Assembly (NCBI GenBank): GCA_049699975.1
Contig: JBNAWB010000137.1
Coordinates: 1-9,851 of the forward strand
Reading direction: 5' to 3'
DNA length: 9,851 bases
Origin: CAZAGD01 sp049699975
GTDB lineage: Bacteria > Desulfobacterota > SM23-61
The notes beneath the pieces are model-generated. The model was given only the letters and a program-made list of their open reading frames with translations. It searched no databases and was not told where the DNA came from. Positions 5,780 through 9,851 of this stretch are shown here, in pieces (position 1 is the stretch's first letter; the number at the start of each line of letters is the position of its first letter). A program made the translations under genes and the position numbers.

Positions 5780-6985
5780 TTAGGGGAGAATATCTGGGGC
5801 CAGAGTCTTTTTTAATGCCGATGGCGGAGCAAAGACATCTTGAAGGCCAAGGAGGCTGACTTCCTCAACCCCTTTACTTTGAATGAGTACTTTGAAGATT
5901 GTGCCCATTCCTCCGGGGACGAGGAAACTCTTCATGGCCAATTTTTGTTTTAAAAATTCCACTGTCGAAAATTGGTACCGATTTATTTCCAAATTTTCCA
6001 AATCCCGCAGAAGTCCCAAAGCAACTAAAAATTTATATTGTTCTATTAATCCGTTCTTCAGGAGACCTAAGCTCTCCCCTTTTTTTATTAAAGCGCTAAA
6101 ATTTACGTGGGCAGTTATATCCTGATAGCCCAGGCGTATATAAGGATTGGTTGAGGTTGTATGGCGATAGTAGCAAAGGAGAGTACCTTCTCGCCGCGTA
6201 GGATGATAAAGCTCTTCTGCTTCGTAACCATAATCAATAGTTATCAAAAAGCCTCTTTTTAAAATAAAAGCCACCTCCACCAACCAATTTAAAGCTTTTA
6301 AATTTACTTCGGCCCTTTGACCTTCGGTAAGAGGAGAGGCATAATTTTGCATGTAATCAATAAGTAAAGGGGTGCTTAGTTTCCCGCGAACTTCCACAAA
6401 ATTTTGTCCATCATAGTCAACGAAAATTTCTTGAAGTTCTCCTTCTTCTTGGCAGATGAGATGAACGGGAAAGGAATCGATTAATTCATTGGAGAAGATA
6501 CAGCCCATTATTGGGTTGGCCTCTCCTATAAGAGCATCGAGGGAAGTTTGGTGTACTTTTCCCGCCTTGAAAAATTCAGCCAGAAGTTTTTTCTGTTCCT
6601 TCTGCCAAAAAGGGCTTTTCTCCAAGATTAGGTAATTTAATTCTTGGTAGAGCTCGGGAAAGTGCTTTTGGCAATAATGGAGAATATGAGTGCAGAGCAA
6701 CCCTTTGCCTGCCCCTATCTCCACCACATAAAAAGGAGAAGGATAATCAAGAATTTGCCACATTTGCCGGATTTGTCTAGCCAGAAGATTGCCGAAGATA
6801 GGGTGTAAATAAGGGCTAGTATAATAGTCCCCTTGAACACCAATTTTTTCCCGGGCAGAATAATAATATCCTTCTTGAGGATGATAAAGGACCGTTTCCA
6901 TAAAATCAGCGAAGGTAATAGGGCCCTGGTTCTGAAGGCGATTTAATATAATTTTGCGCAATTCTCTGTTTTCCTGCTCGGGCAT
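5780..6985 (-). CDS. SAM-dependent protein methyltransferase, MidA/NDUFAF7 family (COG1565)
   Basis: A 401-aa class I SAM-dependent methyltransferase of the MidA/NDUFAF7 family. The mitochondrial member methylates an arginine of a complex I subunit; the bacterial substrate is not established. Family signatures are GPITFADFMETVLYHPQEGYY (about 21-41), GDYYTSP (52-58), SAM motif I VVEIGAGKG (87-95) and FSNELIDSFPVHL (about 164-176), followed later by TIDYGYEAEELYHP and GTLLCYYRH. The first ATG at 6985 fits the family N-terminus. No Shine-Dalgarno sequence precedes it; instead TATAAT lies 8-13 nt upstream, so the message may be leaderless. It is divergent from the PNPOx-like gene. Confidence 0.9.
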   Translation of the reverse strand: MPEQENRELRKIILNRLQNQGPITFADFMETVLYHPQEGYYYSAREKIGVQGDYYTSPYLHPIFGNLLARQIRQMWQILDYPSPFYVVEIGAGKGLLCTHILHYCQKHFPELYQELNYLILEKSPFWQKEQKKLLAEFFKAGKVHQTSLDALIGEANPIMGCIFSNELIDSFPVHLICQEEGELQEIFVDYDGQNFVEVRGKLSTPLLIDYMQNYASPLTEGQRAEVNLKALNWLVEVAFILKRGFLITIDYGYEAEELYHPTRREGTLLCYYRHTTSTNPYIRLGYQDITAHVNFSALIKKGESLGLLKNGLIEQYKFLVALGLLRDLENLEINRYQFSTVEFLKQKLAMKSFLVPGGMGTIFKVLIQSKGVEEVSLLGLQDVFAPPSALKKTLAPDILP

Positions 6986-6992
6986 ATATGCT

Positions 6993-6998
6993 ATTATA
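6993..6998 (-). promoter_or_regulatory. Consensus -10 box implying a leaderless methyltransferase mRNA
   Basis: TATAAT on the minus strand ends 7 nt before the ATG at 6985, so transcription would begin at or next to the start codon. A recognisable -35 is lacking: the 17-nt position reads TTTCTT. The box lies in a small palindrome, GCTATAATAGC (6990-7000 region). No ribosome binding site is present between it and the ATG. Confidence 0.4.
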
Positions 6999-7153
6999 GC
7001 TTATCTTTAGGAGAGAAGAAATAAAGGGTGAAAAGGAAGGGAGTTCTTATTTTCATTTGGTGCGGATAAGGAGGATGGGGTTTGCCGAGTGGCCTCAAAA
7101 TAGGTCGCTGAGCATAAAATTTGGGATTTAACAAGTTAGATTTAGGAGGGAAA

Positions 7154-7771
7154 GTGAGAAGGAAAGAATTCGAAGTTAAAGAACGCCAGCTTATCGAAGA
7201 GGTGCTTAATAAAGCGCCTGCCGGATACCTGGCCTTCAACGGCGCTGACGGATGGCCGCGCATAACTCCCTTAAATTTTGTGTATAAAGATGGTTGGATT
7301 TATTGGCACGGAGCTGTGGCCGGCGAGCGCTTCAATTGTTTGCGCGAAGATCCGCGCGCCGTATTTGCGGCAGTCTTGCTTCCTTTGTACATTCCTTCTT
7401 ATTTTGCGGCCGAAGAAAATGCTACCGCAGCCACCAGCACTTTTAAATCCGTGATTGTGCGGGGCCGGGTCAGCTCCTTTATTGACCCTGACGAAAAATG
7501 TCAAGTGCTCAATAAATTGATGGCTAAATATCAACCAGAAGGGCGCTACCGAAAGATAACTCCTCATGATCCGTTTTATGCTAAAATTCTTCCGGCTACT
7601 GGAGTCTATGGTTTGCGTGTAGAAGAGATGGCGGGTAAATTTAAATTTGCCCAGAATAAATCTGCGGAAGACCGAAAAAAAATAATAGCTAAGCTAAAAG
7701 AAAGGGGCGAAGCTACAGATTTACTCGTGGCCGAGGAGATAGAGAAAACTCTGCGCGAGATTAAATCTTAA
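7154..7771 (+). CDS. Pyridoxamine 5'-phosphate oxidase-like FMN-binding split-barrel protein
   Basis: A 205-aa protein of the PNPOx-like split-barrel family, COG3467/NimA-like flavin-binding group, probably binding FMN. The N-terminal half has the typical pattern GYLAFNGADGWPRITPLNFVY followed by DGWIYWHGAVAGERF and LREDPRAVFAAV. The C-terminal half ends with GKFKFAQNKSAEDRKKII, a segment also found in FMN-binding PaiB-like proteins. The frame is open from TTG at 7121, but AGGAGG (7144-7149) lies inside that extension and 4 nt before GTG 7154, so GTG 7154 is preferred although the spacing is short. True pyridoxamine phosphate oxidase is unlikely, and the substrate is unknown. It precedes ftsH by 66 bp on the same strand and may be cotranscribed. 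Confidence 0.82.
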   Translation: MRRKEFEVKERQLIEEVLNKAPAGYLAFNGADGWPRITPLNFVYKDGWIYWHGAVAGERFNCLREDPRAVFAAVLLPLYIPSYFAAEENATAATSTFKSVIVRGRVSSFIDPDEKCQVLNKLMAKYQPEGRYRKITPHDPFYAKILPATGVYGLRVEEMAGKFKFAQNKSAEDRKKIIAKLKERGEATDLLVAEEIEKTLREIKS

Positions 7772-7837
7772 TCACTTCCCATAATTTAATGTCCAAAAAT
7801 CTCTTAGCCGAGAGAAAAGATACGAGGTGCAGGATAT

Positions 7838-9736
7838 ATGGCTGAAGATGAGAAAAAACAAGAAGAAAAATTTAAAGAAAAGCTGAGCTCTTTATTTAAA
7901 GCGCCAGAATATGAGAAGAGAAAGCAATCTCTCCCTCCCAAAGCTCATTTCAGCATTTGGTATTTCCTAATTGTCTTTCTCATCTTGACTTTACTGCAAC
8001 AGTATTTTCTTTCCCCCCGGGTGGAGACCATTTCTTACAGTAAGTTCAAACAATATCTGGCCGAGGGGCAAATAACCAATGTGGTTATTGGGCCAGAGAC
8101 GATTACCGGTACAATTAAAGGGAAAGAAGGGCGCAGGGACCAAGAATTCATGACGGTGCGGGTGGAGGATCCTAATCTGATTAAAGAACTCGACGAGCGG
8201 AAAGTAAATTATTCTGGTCTTTACCAAAGCAAATTTCTCAGCAACCTTTTCTCTTGGATTATTCCATTGGGCATTTTCTTTTTAATCTGGCGTTACGCCA
8301 TAAAGAGGATGGGGCCTGGATATGGCGTAATGTCGTTTAGTAAGAGTAAAGCTAAGCTTTATGCTGAGGATGAAACTAAGGTAACTTTTGCCGATGTGGC
8401 GGGAATTGATGAAGCCAAAGAAGAATTGCAGGAAGTAGTAGAGTTTTTGAAGAATCCCGAGAAATTCCGTCGCTTGGGGGGAAGAATTCCCAAAGGCGTC
8501 CTCCTGGTTGGTCCACCGGGAACAGGAAAAACCCTTCTGGCGAAAGCCGTAGCCGGGGAAGCTAAGGTACCCTTCTTTAGTATCAGCGGTTCAGAATTTG
8601 TGGAGATGTTTGTGGGGGTCGGGGCGGCCAGAGTGAGAGACCTCTTCTCCCAAGCTACGGCCCATGCTCCCTGTATTATTTTCATTGATGAGTTGGATGC
8701 TTTGGGAAAAGCTCGGGGCATCAATGTTATGGGTGGACATGATGAAAGGGAGCAGACTTTGAACCAGCTTTTAGTGGAAATGGATGGGTTTGAATCGAAT
8801 AAAGGCGTAATCATCATGGCGGCCACTAACCGGCCCGAGATTTTGGACCCGGCTCTTTTGCGACCAGGACGATTTGATCGCCAAGTTTTAGTAGATCGGC
8901 CAGATATCAATGGACGGGAAGCTATATTGAAGATTCATTCGCGCAATGTCAAATTATCACCAGATGTAGATTTGCATAAGATTGCCGCCCGCACTCCTGG
9001 TTTTGTAGGTGCTGATCTGGCTAATTTAGTAAATGAAGCCGCGCTACTGGCGGCCAGAAAAAATAAGGAGATGGTGGGGCCAGAAGAATTTGATGAGGCT
9101 ATTGACCGTGTGGTCGCTGGCTTAGAGAAGAAGAAAAGAATGATGAATCAGCGCGAAAAAGAGATCGTGGCCTACCATGAATCAGGCCACGCCATCGTGG
9201 CTGAATGTGTTCAGTACGCAGATCCGGTCCATAAAATTTCTATTATCCCGCGGGGAATTGCTGCTTTAGGCTATACCCAACAACAACCGACCGAAGATCG
9301 CTATTTGATGACCCGTTCTGAACTTTTAGATCGGATCGCCGTGCTCTTAGGCGGGCGGGTAGCGGAAGAACTGGTCTTTGGCGAGATGTCCACAGGCGCC
9401 CAAAGTGACTTGCAGAGAGCAACTGATATTGCCCGGGCGATGGTTACGGAATACGGGATGAGCGACCGCTTGGGTCTGGTGACTTACGAACGGGAACGGC
9501 GCCCCATGTTCTTGCCGGAAAGCTTTACGCCTACTAAAACTTATAGCGAAGCTAAAGCTGCGGAAATAGATGAGGAGATATCCCGAGTAATGGAAGAAGC
9601 ACATCGGCGCGTGAAGCAAATTCTTTCGGAAAAAAGAGAAACACTCGATGCCTTAGCCAAACTTCTCCTGGAAAAAGAAATTGTTCAGGGGGAGGAGCTG
9701 CGCCGCATGCTGGGTAAATTACCCCCACCAGCGTAA
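7838..9736 (+). CDS. ftsH: ATP-dependent zinc metalloprotease FtsH
   Basis: Membrane-anchored hexameric AAA+ protease that extracts and degrades membrane proteins and short-lived cytosolic regulators. The 632-aa protein has a charged N-terminal tail, TM1 (about 40-58), an extracytoplasmic domain (about 60-135), TM2 (about 138-155), Walker A GPPGTGKT (225-232), pore loop MFVGVG (257-262), Walker B IIFIDE (280-285), a second region of homology with arginine fingers (about 328-348, ATNRPEILDPALLRPGRFDR), the zinc motif HESGH (447-451) and the third zinc ligand D524 in GAQSDLQRAT. All catalytic residues are present and the length is typical. GAGGTG lies 8 nt before the ATG. The N-terminal cytoplasmic tail of about 40 residues, rich in Lys and Glu, is longer than in E. 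coli FtsH. No tilS, hpt or folP neighbour is visible. Confidence 0.98.
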   Translation: MAEDEKKQEEKFKEKLSSLFKAPEYEKRKQSLPPKAHFSIWYFLIVFLILTLLQQYFLSPRVETISYSKFKQYLAEGQITNVVIGPETITGTIKGKEGRRDQEFMTVRVEDPNLIKELDERKVNYSGLYQSKFLSNLFSWIIPLGIFFLIWRYAIKRMGPGYGVMSFSKSKAKLYAEDETKVTFADVAGIDEAKEELQEVVEFLKNPEKFRRLGGRIPKGVLLVGPPGTGKTLLAKAVAGEAKVPFFSISGSEFVEMFVGVGAARVRDLFSQATAHAPCIIFIDELDALGKARGINVMGGHDEREQTLNQLLVEMDGFESNKGVIIMAATNRPEILDPALLRPGRFDRQVLVDRPDINGREAILKIHSRNVKLSPDVDLHKIAARTPGFVGADLANLVNEAALLAARKNKEMVGPEEFDEAIDRVVAGLEKKKRMMNQREKEIVAYHESGHAIVAECVQYADPVHKISIIPRGIAALGYTQQQPTEDRYLMTRSELLDRIAVLLGGRVAEELVFGEMSTGAQSDLQRATDIARAMVTEYGMSDRLGLVTYERERRPMFLPESFTPTKTYSEAKAAEIDEEISRVMEEAHRRVKQILSEKRETLDALAKLLLEKEIVQGEELRRMLGKLPPPA

Positions 9737-9851
9737 GCTTATTAATGAGCGCATTAAATTCTTAGAAAACCTGTCATGATGAACCTTCTTCATTGGATTA
9801 GCTCAGGATTAAATGTGTCCAATGTTGAAATTCTATATGGTATCAAATATC

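Noticed and set aside
7077..7094. GCCGAGTGGC resembles the start of a class II tRNA.
   Set aside because: No acceptor, anticodon or T-arm partner follows before the PNPOx-like gene, so it is a chance match.
8359..8910. A 183-codon minus-strand frame inside ftsH.
   Set aside because: It is antisense to the conserved AAA+ module, has composition expected of a codon shadow and shows no domain pattern.
9776..9851. An open frame beginning ATGATG and running off the window end (MMNLLHWISSGLNVSN...).
   Set aside because: Only 25 codons, no ribosome binding site and no recognisable family. It could be the start of a truncated gene but cannot be supported; positions 9737-9851 otherwise hold nothing I recognise.

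Overview
The window is bacterial: strong AGGAGG-type ribosome binding sites, sigma-70-like promoters, tightly packed genes and standard stop codons. GC content is moderate. No rRNA, tRNA, mobile element or CRISPR array is visible. The phylum cannot be fixed from these genes. The gene set, together with apparent selenocysteine use, fits an uncultivated or anaerobic lineage such as a clostridial, Desulfobacterota or candidate-phylum bacterium; that placement is inference.

Layout. Positions 99-434 (minus) carry an AhpD-like CxxC protein. A 320-bp intergenic stretch with a perfect 15-bp inverted repeat follows. Positions 763-1638 and 1635-2375 (plus) encode the two subunits of a family I CoA-transferase-fold enzyme (GctAB/IpdAB-like), overlapping by ATGA. 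Positions 2492-3847 (minus) hold a flavoprotein disulfide reductase of the CoA-disulfide reductase/NADH oxidase type, convergent with the CoA-transferase pair. Positions 4058-5650 (minus) are serA, a long-form ACT-domain 3-phosphoglycerate dehydrogenase. Positions 5780-6985 (minus) encode a MidA/NDUFAF7-like SAM methyltransferase. Divergent from it on the plus strand are a PNPOx-like FMN-binding split-barrel protein (7154-7771) and ftsH (7838-9736).

The main observation is that two unrelated genes, the CoA-transferase subunit A and the disulfide reductase, are each interrupted by one in-frame TGA with no loss of frame or family similarity. An ordinary ORF caller splits the first and truncates the second. 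In the reductase the TGA lies exactly where the family has its redox-active cysteine (SxxxC[G/A]IPYY). In the CoA-transferase it lies at a position I align with an active-site glutamate of the IpdA relatives. In both, a hairpin starts shortly after the TGA and presents an AGG loop beginning 22 nt after it (CCAGGTGG and CCAGGCTGG cores), which is the architecture of a bacterial SECIS element. I therefore annotate both as candidate selenoproteins, the reductase with high and the CoA-transferase with moderate confidence. A CoA-transferase-fold selenoprotein would, as far as I know, be unusual. Its partner subunit also lacks the usual catalytic glutamate.

The remaining genes are ordinary housekeeping or accessory functions: serine synthesis, membrane proteolysis, protein methylation and a flavin-binding protein. 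They show no obvious shared pathway. The AhpD-like protein and the seleno-reductase could both act in thiol redox chemistry around the CoA-transferase-like enzyme, but only proximity supports this.
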